A DNA stretch of 64,000 bases from Dryomyza anilis (taxonomy: Eukaryota; Arthropoda; Insecta; Diptera; Dryomyzidae): assembly GCA_951804985.1 (NCBI GenBank), contig OX638132.1:92260696-92324695 (forward strand). Reading direction: 5' to 3'. Shown one piece after another: positions 41,301 to 50,267 of this stretch. A program made the position numbers and the translations under genes. The notes beneath the pieces were generated by a model. It was not told where the DNA came from, searched no databases, and saw nothing but the letters and a program-made list of their open reading frames with translations. Numbering within the stretch: the stretch's first letter is position 1; the number at the start of each line of letters is the position of its first letter.

Positions 41301-44115
41301 GACGAATCAGTTGACGATTCTGACGATTCTATAGTTGGAGTACTAGAATCAGTACTATCATCACCACTTCCTTCACTTACACCCAAACTGGTATCATCAG
41401 TACTTTCAGTTAGATCACCAGATCCCTCAACTGTGGTGAATGGCATATCTGTGGTACCATCTTCTACAGTTGTTTCTTCTGAAGACGGAGCATCACTGAA
41501 CATTAATTCATCTGTTATAAGTGATGAAATTGTTGTCGTATCTCCATCCAAGTCTATGCCATCTGTGATCTTTAGATCTTCTGACATCTTTACAGTTAAT
41601 AAATCGGTTTCATCCTCATCACAATCTTCTTCATCGGAATATTCACTCTCAATTGGTTCAGCAGTTAAATCTACTGGAATTAGTTCATCATTCGTGCATG
41701 CTTGTGTATTGCATTTTTCTGATCCGAACTCAATTTTCGTTTCGTCGCAATTAGATGATTTTGTTCCATTGGCCAAACACAGCACTTCACGTGTCCGCTC
41801 ACCACCACCACACGATTTACTGCACGATCCCCATGGTCCAGAGAACCATTCGCCCGGACATTCTTTTTCCTCACCCTCGCAATCTTGTTCATTATTTGGT
41901 TTCGTAGATGCATCACACTCAGAATTATCTTTTGGAGTAACCACTTTTCCATCGTATTCACCACAAATAATAATGCGAGATTGCTTTCCCATACCGCATA
42001 CTGCGGAACATTTGCTCCACTCTGAACTAAACCACTGTGTAATGCATTTGGATGATTTACATGGTCTAGACAGCAGTGGAACTTCAGGTGCACAAAATTC
42101 GTCTGAGTAAACTTTTCCAGATTTTGATGAACATATAGCAGTTCTCGTTTCAACATCTTGTCCACACGCATCACACTAAAAAAATAATGCGGAGAGTAAT
42201 TTATATATAAAAATTGATTATAGATTTCATATAAATTCGTGAAAACATTACCCCACTCCACTGTGACAATATCCAGTCCACTCCTTCACATGGTGTCATC
42301 ATGCATGTTTTCTCAGTTTCTGGTTTTTCCTCTACGCAATCTTCTTCGGGTAGAACTTTTTTCCTACCATTTTCTTCAATGTAACATGTTACTTTTCTGG
42401 TTTGTTTTCCATCTCCACAAAGTTTGTCGCACTATACGAAAACAAAGCTAAATATGCGTGCTATGGAACAAATGAATAATACATACAGGCTTCCATGGAC
42501 CGAGATGATATTTTGGACAATTCTCAACATCTCGGTTACATTCTTGGGTATTTGCGGGCTTGTTACCAACTAACTTGAGACATACTGAATCCTCTTCCTC
42601 TGTTGTCTCACTATTAAAATACACTTTTATAATACATTGCAATAAATCGATCTGAAAATAGTGTTACCCATTTGGTGAAGATCTTTCGCAGGTAACAGTT
42701 CGATTTTGCATACCATCAGATCCACATCCTTTCGAGCATTTTCCCCATTCACCCTCCACCCAGTTAGGAGCACATGGTTCCTTATTACATTCTTGAGTCT
42801 CCGCTGGCTTCGTAGCCGGATCACATAAACTGGAATCAACCTCAACTAGATCCAGAAAACGATTGTTACAAGTTACTGGTCTCGACTCTATACCACCACC
42901 GCAAGAGGCACTGCATGGCCCAAATTTCATATTTGACCAAGTGTAAATATCTGGCGTTTTCTGGTCAACAGAATCTGGTATACTGTACTCATAGTCAATG
43001 CTTACATTACGATCTTGAACAAGCATAACTATATATATAGATTCCGTTGTTGGACCACTACATGTCAAATGATCAGGAGCAGCAAAACCATTTGGCTTGC
43101 GCTGATAGTCCCACCACGAGCCAGCGTAAAACATGGGACGTGGAAAGTCTATGCGCCAATTTCCATTTAGGTAATAATGGCTCGAGAGATTTCTGCAGGC
43201 GAGATAGTTATTTGATGGCGCCGTTTCTTCAATACGAATATTGGTCGCACCACTTGGAATAAGAAGGATGTCGTTATAACCTGCAATGCATAAAAAGGTA
43301 ATAAATGCCTTATATGTAAAATGTAATTTAAATTAATATAATTACCGGCAGCTAAATTATTTGTGGTAAATCTGTCAGCTATTGTTTTACAAGTACTGCC
43401 ATCTCCACCGCACTTGCGGCACTTGTCCTCTTTAGCGTCCGAACCAAGCATCATATCACAGCCAACCGGTTGGCAGGTGCCGTCTACACAGACGTCGAGC
43501 TCTTTATCGTTACATCTCGTACCATCGATGACCTTTGCCTTTTGACGATAGTAAAAGCGTTCACCCTTGGGCATACAATTCAATTCGCAAGGATTTGGTG
43601 CATTTGTATAGGGCACCCAGTTGTATCTAACACCATCAAAAGGTACATTATCAAATCTCGAACACTGCTGCATTCTGAAATCTTCTTCCTCCTCGGGGCA
43701 ATCTTGAGTATTACATGAAAAATACTTTCTATCGCCGCCCGTACAAGCCATAGCACCGTTTTGACTACAAATATAAATATGTTTTCAGTTACATTTCATA
43801 ATTCTTTGCAGTTTTACATACTCTAATCGCAAGCACTCTCTGCTTTGGAACGAAACTCCACCGCCACAGGATCGCGAACACTCCGACGGTGAGCTCCACT
43901 CACTCCAGTCGCTATCATCACCATCACCTCCAGGATTAATGAAGCTTTCGGGTAAGTACATATTTGCACCATTTTGTCTTTTATGTCTGAGTCCATGCTA
44001 CAAATTAACAATTAGTTATCAGATATGGAATGGAAAATTTTGATTATAACTTACAAATCTTGCTGATGATAATGGAGATATTATCGCAAGAGTGAGGACT
44101 ATCAGGGCCGTTGAT
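32529..44115 (-). CDS. Ppn: Papilin (secreted extracellular-matrix proteoglycan-like protein), lacks only first exon
   Basis: Nineteen minus-strand exons, 5' to 3': 44115-44055, 43997-43822, 43764-43346, 43280-42668, 42610-42487, 42431-42252, 42175-38218, 38156-37977, 37726-37556, 37440-36347, 36284-36101, 36042-35848, 35782-35612, 35347-34773, 34711-34561, 34395-33943, 33819-33661, 32863-32747, 32692-32529. All phases agree; the sum is 3,047 residues plus stop. Domain order: signal-peptide core, TSP1, ADAMTS Cys-rich and spacer, six more TSP1, Ser/Thr-rich region, twelve Cys-rich papilin repeats, twelve Kunitz domains, WAP-like motif, three Ig domains, PLAC. This is the Drosophila papilin architecture. 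Known role: basement-membrane component, inhibits ADAMTS-type proteases. The exon with the start codon is upstream of 44115 and ends in phase 2. Confidence 0.93.
33211..33416. mobile_element. CACTCAG-type miniature transposon, copy C, in a Ppn intron
   Basis: Starts CACTCAGAAAA and ends TTTTTCTGAGTG, flanked by TA on both sides (33209-33210 and 33417-33418). It lies in the intron that splits the third Ig domain. Confidence 0.6.
35612..38156 (-). CDS. Ppn: Ppn Kunitz-domain exons (domains 3-12)
   Basis: Single-domain exons 38156-37977 (CEQPMDEGPC), 37726-37556 (CSLPKQPGDC), 36284-36101 (CELPAELGEC), 36042-35848 (CNEPVQTGPC) and 35782-35612 (CKLPANTGKC) flank one exon, 37440-36347, that carries five Kunitz domains in a row joined by Pro/Glu-rich linkers. 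Each has the six-cysteine pattern with the (Y/F)GGCxGNxN(R/K)F core. Most Kunitz exons start and end in phase 1, which lets domains be shuffled or skipped without breaking the frame. Skipping could give isoforms, but the DNA alone does not show it. Confidence 0.92.
38218..42175 (-). CDS. Ppn: Ppn giant exon (3,958 nt): TSP1 5-7, mucin-like region, Cys-rich repeats, Kunitz 1-2
   Basis: The exon opens with CDACGQDVETRTAICS. It holds TSP1 6 and 7 (WFSSEWSKCSAVCGMG; WFSGPWGSCSKSCGGG), then an acidic linker. About 580 residues of Ser/Thr/Asp/Glu-rich sequence follow (roughly 41.6-39.8 kb), likely O-glycosylated. Twelve Cys-rich repeats come next, with the pattern (F/Y/H/N)(G/K)CC.D...A.G....GC; the third and fourth are separated by a second, shorter Thr-rich linker. 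It ends with Kunitz domains 1 (CGLPKETGPC...) and 2 (CFLPKSSGPC...). There is no stop or frameshift across 1,319 codons, and the donor is phase 1. Confidence 0.93.
42252..44115 (-). CDS. Ppn: Ppn N-terminal exons: signal peptide core and papilin cassette
   Basis: Exon 44115-44055 encodes STALIVLTLAIISPLSSARF, the hydrophobic core and cleavage region of a signal peptide. It is followed by HGLRHKRQ, a likely basic processing site. Exon 43997-43822 holds TSP1 number 1 (WSEWSSPSECSRSCGGG). Exons 43764-42668 hold the ADAMTS-like Cys-rich and spacer modules (NPCELNCMPKGERFYYRQ; CRKCGGDGSTCKTI; ATNIRIEE) and TSP1 repeats 2 and 3. Exons 42610-42252 carry TSP1 number 4 and the start of number 5. Lineage-conserved stretches such as CDMMLGSDAKEDKCRKCGGD make the assignment firm. 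Confidence 0.92.
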
Positions 44116-44336
44116 CTGAAAAAATATAAATAATTCATATGAAATTTTTTGATTATATAATTAGCCAATATGATTATTTTTAAATCGTCATTATATACTA
44201 AAAGAAATGCTGATTACTATTATGTTTTTATAAAAATCATAATAAATCTTATATAAATCATAAGAGGATTTTTCTGAAGCTACATCTCAGCAGGAAATGT
44301 TTAATCTTACTTCCGGAAATAAACTTTCAGAGAACA

Positions 44337-44372
44337 CAATTATTTACCAAGATTTGTCTTGGTAAATAATTG
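44337..44372. repeat. Perfect 16-bp stem-loop in Ppn upstream intron
   Basis: caattatttaccaaga is followed by tttg and the exact complement tcttggtaaataattg. It lies 220 nt upstream of the signal-peptide exon. Confidence 0.6.
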
Positions 44373-44389
44373 CCTCTGAGAGAAAATTT

Positions 44390-45150
44390 TTATCTCGAAA
44401 AAATTAACTATAGAATAAAATTAACGGGGAAGAATTGTCTCTTGAAACAGTTTCGGAAAAAAAAATTATTGGAGAAGAATTCTCTCGCAGCGATAAATCG
44501 ATTTGGGAATTTTCGTCTGGAAGAAATATAATCAATGGATGAATTATATCAGGACAGAATTGACTCGGCGAAACGTTTTCTGGGAGCTGAGAAGAAGAAT
44601 TGTCTGAAAGAGTAGATTTTTATCTGGAAAAAAGTTATTCTGGTATGAAAAGGGAACTTAAGGGAAGAATTAAGTCGGGGATGAAATGTCTCTTGGAACA
44701 GATTCTGGAAAAAAATGTTGTCGATTTGGTAACTTTTGCCTCGAAGAAATATAATGCATGGATGAATTATATCGGGACAGAATTGACTCTGTGAAAAGTT
44801 TTCTGGGAGCTGGGAAGACGAAGAATTGTCTCAGATATTTAATCTACAGAAAGAGTAGATTTTTATCTGGGAAAAAGTAATTCTGGTATGAAATTACTGG
44901 GAAGAATTAACTCGTGAAAAAAATGTCTCTTGAAAAAGTTTCGGAGAAACATTTTATTTGAGAAAAATTCTCTCGCAGCGATAAATCGATTTGGGAATTT
45001 CCGTCTCTAAGAAATATAATCCATGGATGAATTATATCGGGACAGAATTGGCTAGGCGAAGAAGAAGATTTGTCTCGGATAATTAATCTAAAGAAAGAAT
45101 TATCTTGCAACGGATTTGTTTCGGGAAATATGAGTCTCGGAAGAGAAAGA
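44390..45150. repeat. Irregular ~220-265 bp tandem repeat, three copies
   Basis: The anchor aagaaatataat.(c)atggatgaatt, followed by ggacagaattg, recurs at 44521, 44744 and 45009, with flanking gataaatcgatttgggaatt and gagtagatttttatctgg. It lies in the presumed first intron of Ppn. No coding sense. Confidence 0.6.
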
Positions 45151-45514
45151 AGTACCCATAACTCATTATATATTATTAGCTAATGAAAATGTGTACATTG
45201 TCACACGACTCTGCCCTTCCATTGATTGGTTGCTAAGTTCATTAAGAAAAACGTAAACATTGCATCAAAGCAACGAGCATCAAGAGCACAAACAAACATC
45301 AATTTGTTACATAAACAAACGCATTCGTAGCTGTCGCATCTTCACTCTTCACGGCAAATGAAACTACAAAACCTGCACCGAAGCCTTGAGTGCCGTGGCC
45401 ACACGTAGCCACAAATAAGCCATCCATTTGTGGAGCGCACGCATCTTGGCCTACAAAAAGCACTGCGGGATAAACTGCAATTGCACCGTCGCGGCGGTGC
45501 AGAGAAGAATTGTG
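45151..45514. other. G+C-richer unique-looking segment left of the nested insertion
   Basis: The sequence resembles the island at 48028-49250 in composition, and the two may once have been continuous, separated now by the 45515-48027 insertion. An 80-aa minus-strand open frame (45299-45541) has no recognised family. Confidence 0.35.
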
Positions 45515-45744
45515 CAGGGGCGGACTAACTAAACGAGGCAATCAAGTACCGCTCTGATTTCTGAAAACAAAAATGCCAGAATTTATGAAATGTAGTATGT
45601 ACTTTGCTACTAGCGATGTCCACTCTAAATGTATAGAAGGCCTATTCATATAAATAGCTAAACTATCGGTGTAGAAAAAAATCTGTTAATACCGATTAAA
45701 AGCATTTGTAGCAGTTTCCAGGGACTGTTCTAACTGATTAACAT

Positions 45745-47198
45745 ATGGGCATTTCCAGAAACGTCAACCACGAACGAAAAATTCAAAATGATTAAATCTT
45801 TGAAAAACGGTGGATTTGGATTATTAAATATAAAAATCTGAAAAGAAAATTCTATTCCGTTAATGGTTACATTTAAAAAAAACATACGCAAATTGTAAAG
45901 ATACCAATTTTTCATGTACTTTGAGTAAATAAATTAATTAACTTTAAAGACATAGATTAAAAATGTTATTTTCTGTTTTTTTAGACAACCTTAATTAATA
46001 TTTCTAAAGCTTAAAAATAATCATTGAAACTAAAATTATGAAAAAAAAATGATTTTTGTATAAGGGTCCCCTGTTGTCCCGTCCGGAACTATAAAGATAC
46101 GTTTATTATATTATACTAACAAATTTTTCTAAATAGTTGAATCCGCTTTTCCTAAATCTGAAATTTAACGCATTTTCAAAAATGTAAAAAAAGTGTAAAA
46201 CTACAGTATAAAAAATTATTTTTTCAAAAATAGTCAAAAAAAATTAAAAATCTTAAAAATATCTGGTAATCAATCAATCAAATCAATTTTCATTTCGTTA
46301 TAATGATTCATATACAAAATTATATTTAGCAGAAAATCGTAGTGCAAATTTCTATACGGAACGTCCGGAATTATTCTGCAATTTATTACGAAATAACTGT
46401 AAATTTTAAGAACAAAGTGTCCATATACAAAAATACAGTAAATTGTCTCAGCTATGTTCTGAGGTAAAAAATTATTGTACGCAAAAGTATTTTTAGAATA
46501 AAAATCGAACTGACAAATTCTATACGCAATTTTTTTTTCCGTGCGGAATTTTTCTGTGATTTTTTATGAAAAAACTATAAATTTTAGGAACATGATTTAT
46601 GCCATTTTATAAAATAATTCAAAAAAATAATTTGTACGGAAAATTTTCTGACTTTTTGGCATTTCCTATAAACTTCAACATGCACTTCCGATTTTATCCC
46701 ATCCGGTCCGACAGTTATCAAACTTTTTGCAATTCGTTAGTCCTTAAATACAACAGGGAAACTTGAAAAGGGTTTTTCAATAAGAGCGCTATAAAAGTTT
46801 TTTGCCAGAGTTTTTCAACTGGGACGCTACAAAAGTAGAGCGACAGGGACAGCAAACGACGCCATATTTCTTGCCACTCTTCTGGCATTTCTCTTCAGTA
46901 AGGTTTGCCATTTCATGATGGAAAGATATATGAATTCGAATTTCGATAGTAAATTTTAATAATTTGGACTCGTTGTTGGCTCGTATATTTTTCCATCATG
47001 AAATGGCAAACCTTACTGAAGAGAAATGTTAAAAGAGCGGCAAGAAATATTGCGTCGTTTGCTGTCCCTGTCGCCCTACTTTTGTAGCGTCCCAGTTGAA
47101 AAACCCTGTCACAAAACTTTTGTAGCGCTCTTATTGAAAAACTCTTTACAAGTTTCAAGCGTACGAATGTCCCGTCCGAAACCCCAGGAAATGCCCAT
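45745..47198. mobile_element. Nested element with 12-bp TIR ATGGGCATTTCC
   Basis: ATGGGCATTTCC at 45745-45756 is exactly inverted at 47187-47198, and both ends are followed by gaaac-like sequence. Internal cccgtccgga / cgtccggaatt / cccatccggtcc motifs repeat. A palindromic mariner-like element sits at 46768-47146. No transposase frame of its own. Confidence 0.5.
46768..47146. mobile_element. Palindromic mariner-like element with transposase N-terminal remnant (copy 1)
   Basis: The arms contain ttttcaataagagcgcta, gacagggacagcaaacgacg and ggtttgccatttcatgatgg, with their complements in the other half. At the centre the minus strand reads MEKYTSQQRVQIIKIYYRNS, which looks like the helix-turn-helix start of a mariner/IS630-type transposase, and then hits the inverted arm. 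It is nested in the 45745-47198 element. Confidence 0.6.
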
Positions 47199-47200
47199 TT

Positions 47201-47698
47201 GGACTTTTCAATCTAAGGAACGGTCAGTTTTTTAAATTTCAAAGGAGAATGTTGTATGTAAAGGGTTGCAACTGAGGAATTCTTGGATTGTTAAAGGTAG
47301 ATAGACTGTTTCAATTGGGGAAAGGTCCGTTTTTTAAATTTTAAAAATCTATGTTGAATTTGAAGGGACGATTTATATTAGGAATCTACAGACGCCCAAC
47401 TGAGGAAAGGTCAGTTTTAAAATTTTTTAAAAGTTGTTATTGTATCTTTGGACTTTTCAATCTAAGGAACGGTCAGTTTTTTAAATTTCAAAGGAGAATG
47501 TTGTATGTAAAGGGTTGCAACTGAGGAATTCTTGGATTGTTAAAGGTAGATAGACTGTTTCAATTGGGGAAAGGTCCGTTTTTTAAATTTTAAAAATCTA
47601 TGTTGAATTTGAAGGGACGATTTATATTAGGAATCTACAGACGCCCAACTGAGGAAAGGTCAGTTTTAAAATTTTTTTAAAAGTTGTTATTGTATCTG
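47201..47698. repeat. 249-bp tandem duplication, near identical
   Basis: Unit 1 is 47201-47449 and unit 2 is 47450-47698. The only difference noticed is one extra T in a T-run and the last few bases. It begins three bases after the ATGGGC element ends. Confidence 0.9.
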
Positions 47699-48015
47699 TA
47701 GGTACGATTTATGTCAAGAATCGCCTATATATAGATCTGAATGTATTTAAAGCAGCATTGGAAACAATAAAAAAATAATTTTTATGAAATACCGAACCCA
47801 ATTTCAATTGATTTTACCAACAAGGGATTTTAAATATCGATTTTGTATATAAAGAAGTCCCGATTTAGATTAAGTATATCCGATATATATCTGAAAGTAT
47901 TTCAAGTTCCGTTGTAGGTAACAAAAAATAATCAAAAACGAAATATAAATTTTTGTGCTGTTTTAGTTTTTTTTGGCCGATTAAAAACAAACAGCTTGAC
48001 TCGATTTTCCAATCC
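47699..48015. other. Interior of the CAGGGG element, right part
   Basis: AT-rich, with weak echoes of the 249-bp unit (gtaggtacgatttatgtcaag; tatatatctgaaagtatttc). No coding sequence. Confidence 0.35.
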
Positions 48016-48027
48016 AGTCCGCCCCTG

Positions 48028-49250
48028 CATCAGTGCATAGACTTTTAGTTATTATTGTAGCCCTGCACTGTGCCACTTCTACATCATCAGTTGCTCTGGC
48101 AGTGTTTCTTTCTATGGCTTCCATGGTCACATCGCATCAAGGCACGGCATATTTACCTGGAGTGCCAGGCTGGCTGTATTGCGTATCATATTCCCGAATG
48201 TATCGCATTGCAGAGAGCCAACCAGTTGGTAATCGAGACACACTAATTGGCGGAGGTCAGAGGACAAATCTGACGACGCACCTCTGATTAACCGGCAACA
48301 ATGTTGCTGCCTTTGCTGACGCATTGCTGCAATTGCACATGCTGCGCTGGCGACATTTTAATTTTCGGTCGTGCCGAGAAATCATAATCGAAAAAGCAGC
48401 GACAACGACGATGAAAATCAACAAAAATTATTGTTATGTGGCAGACGAAGTGTCGCCGCACTGCGTTGCACTGCGCTGGGCGAACATGTCGCAATGTGTT
48501 TAGCGACTGTCGCACTCTTGGACGGCTGCCAATTCAATTTCAGTCACAGCACAGCACAGCGCTGGTTGGTTGGTCCTGCCTGCCTGCACGGAGCTGCAAG
48601 CACAACACCAAACAGCGATTTGGTGCACTTCGTCGCCTTCGAAGACAGCAGGAGGCAGTCTTTATGCCATGTCTTCACTTTGGCCGCGCCATATATCAGC
48701 GCATACAATGCGTACAGAGCTCCGCAGCCCCCTATAAGAGTGGCGACCCATTGTTATCCTGCCACCGCATGGGATGCGATACGATCGTTTGGTTGCAGAT
48801 TCGATTGCGGTGCGGTGCCAGCCAGCAGGCTCGTCCCCGCGCATTATGTCACTTGAAAGAAAGTGCGCGAGGAAACATTTCACAGTCCATTGAACGCGTT
48901 GTCACAGTCATAGCCAGTCAGCCATCCAGCCAATGTGTGCATGTTGGTTGGTGCCAAGAAAGGCAGAAGAGGGCCAAACGAAGCTATAGACAAACTTTGG
49001 TTCAAATGCCCCGCCGTGCACGAGAGATGAGCTCATTGTCAGCAGCGGTTATGGCCGGAAGCAGCGCGCCAGAATACTGACCAAATTAAATGGCGCAGAT
49101 TAACCGCAATCGATTGATTTATTTGAAATACAACCATTTTGGCGACACATGTGGGGTGGCAGCTTTCTGCTGAAGTGGCAGTTTTTCCATATTTATTTTG
49201 TTGACATTTGTGCGACAACCTCAAAGAAAACACAGCATCCCCAAATAACA
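48028..49250. other. G+C-richer island upstream of Ppn
   Basis: It is a clear composition change with CAG-type words and unique-looking sequence. It is a candidate for the Ppn promoter, 5' UTR or first exon. Plus-strand open frames (161 and 214 aa at 48371-49080) overlap each other in different frames, have no recognisable domain, and are best seen as a by-product of the base composition. Confidence 0.4.
48282..48385 (-). CDS. Weak candidate for the start-codon exon of Ppn
   Basis: A minus-strand ATG at 48385 opens 34 codons (MISRHDRKLKCRQRSMCNC...VNQ) and runs to CAGAG|GTGCGT, a usable donor in phase 2. Phase 2 is exactly what exon 44115-44055 needs, and the join would give ...PVNQR-STALIVLTL. 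A second in-frame ATG (48340) would give a shorter N-region. The site lies in a G+C-richer island. No conserved residue supports it and phase agreement alone has a one-in-three chance, so it is speculative. Confidence 0.2.
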
Positions 49251-49971
49251 GCCGCCTAATGTAACTAATTTGTATTTTAACAAAAGAAACAACATCAGAT
49301 GTTGTCGGTGGTATCTAGAGCCGGAAAAGCATCCAATATTTATTTACTTTATACAAAACATACACCACATTTATAGGCCTGATTCAAACAATGCGGAGGC
49401 ATCACGTTAATTATAGCGCTGATGATGATGACGATGTCGACGCTGCGCAACCACAGCACAGATGTTCGACGAACGACCCATATGTCTACGTTGGCCCAAT
49501 ATGACCCGATGTGTTTTCAAAAATTAGATACAATAAATTTTGTTTTTATTCAGTCTGTTGGACTCAAATTGGCAATAGAAATGCGAGTAATACTAAAAAT
49601 GTCTACAAATTGATTGATGGCAATGTCATATTGAACGGGCAATTGAAATATTATCATATACAGAAACCAAATTGTTGTTCAAAACTATTTAATAAAATGA
49701 TTTGATTTCAAAATATTCAAAATTAATCAGAATTCTGTTTATTGATAATTTCCAGTACTTGATAAAGCCCTACCTTAAGGCATTAAGTTAAAATTAAAGA
49801 AGATAGTTGTAACAATCAACAGTTAAAATGAAATGCATATCACATACACACACCAAATTTTTATAAAACTGTTCTAAATTGGTTGTAGTTCAAACTGCGA
49901 ACTTTTCGATTTGGCTATAAGAAACGAAATAACTGTTGTGAGCACCGAATAAGTTGATTTACGCAAGCACA
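49251..49971. other. Intergenic DNA, no recognised feature
   Basis: A short GATGAT/GACGAT run lies at 49422-49440. Nothing else is seen. Confidence 0.4.
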
Positions 49972-49973
49972 TA

Positions 49974-50265
49974 AAGGGTTTTTCAATAAGAGCGCTACAA
50001 AAGGGACAGCAAACGACGCCATATTTCTTGCCGCTCTTTTGACATTTCTCTTCTGTAAGGTTTGCCATTTAGTGATGGAAAGATATACGAGCCAACAACG
50101 AGTCAAAATTATTAAAATTTACTACCGAAATTCGAATTCGTATATCTTTCCATCATGAAATGGCAAACCTTACTGAAGAGAAATGCCAGAAGAGTGGCAA
50201 GAAATATGGCGTCGTTTGCTGTCCCTGTCGCTCTACTTTTGTAGCGCCCCTGTTGAAAAACCTTT
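49974..50265. mobile_element. Palindromic mariner-like element with transposase N-terminal remnant (copy 2)
   Basis: It has the same arms as 46768-47146, bordered by TA at 49972-49973 and 50266-50267. Its centre reads on the plus strand as MERYTSQQRVKIIKIYYRNS, that is, the core lies in the opposite orientation to copy 1. Confidence 0.6.
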
Positions 50266-50267
50266 TA

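Larger units (their letters stand above)
45515..48027. mobile_element. Probable hAT-type insertion with CAGGGGCGGACT ends, carrying nested elements
   Basis: CAGGGGCGGACT at 45515-45526 is exactly inverted at 48016-48027. This terminus matches the CAGGGGCGG style of hAT elements. The flanking 8-mers (GAATTGTG and CATCAGTG) agree at only four of eight positions, so a target duplication is not proved. Inside are the 45745-47198 element, a mariner-like palindrome in that, and a 249-bp tandem duplication. Confidence 0.5.

Noticed and set aside
39180..42110. Plus-strand open frames of 320 and 425 aa, Ser/Val/Asp-rich
   Set aside because: They are the antisense of the Ppn Ser/Thr-rich region, whose minus-strand frame has correct splice sites and conserved flanks.
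45507..48035. An 8-bp target duplication for the CAGGGG element
   Set aside because: GAATTGTG and CATCAGTG agree at only four of eight positions, so I do not claim a duplication.
48371..49080. Plus-strand open frames of 161 and 214 aa
   Set aside because: Overlapping frames in a G+C-richer island with no recognisable domain, signal or splice support; stop codons are simply rarer here.
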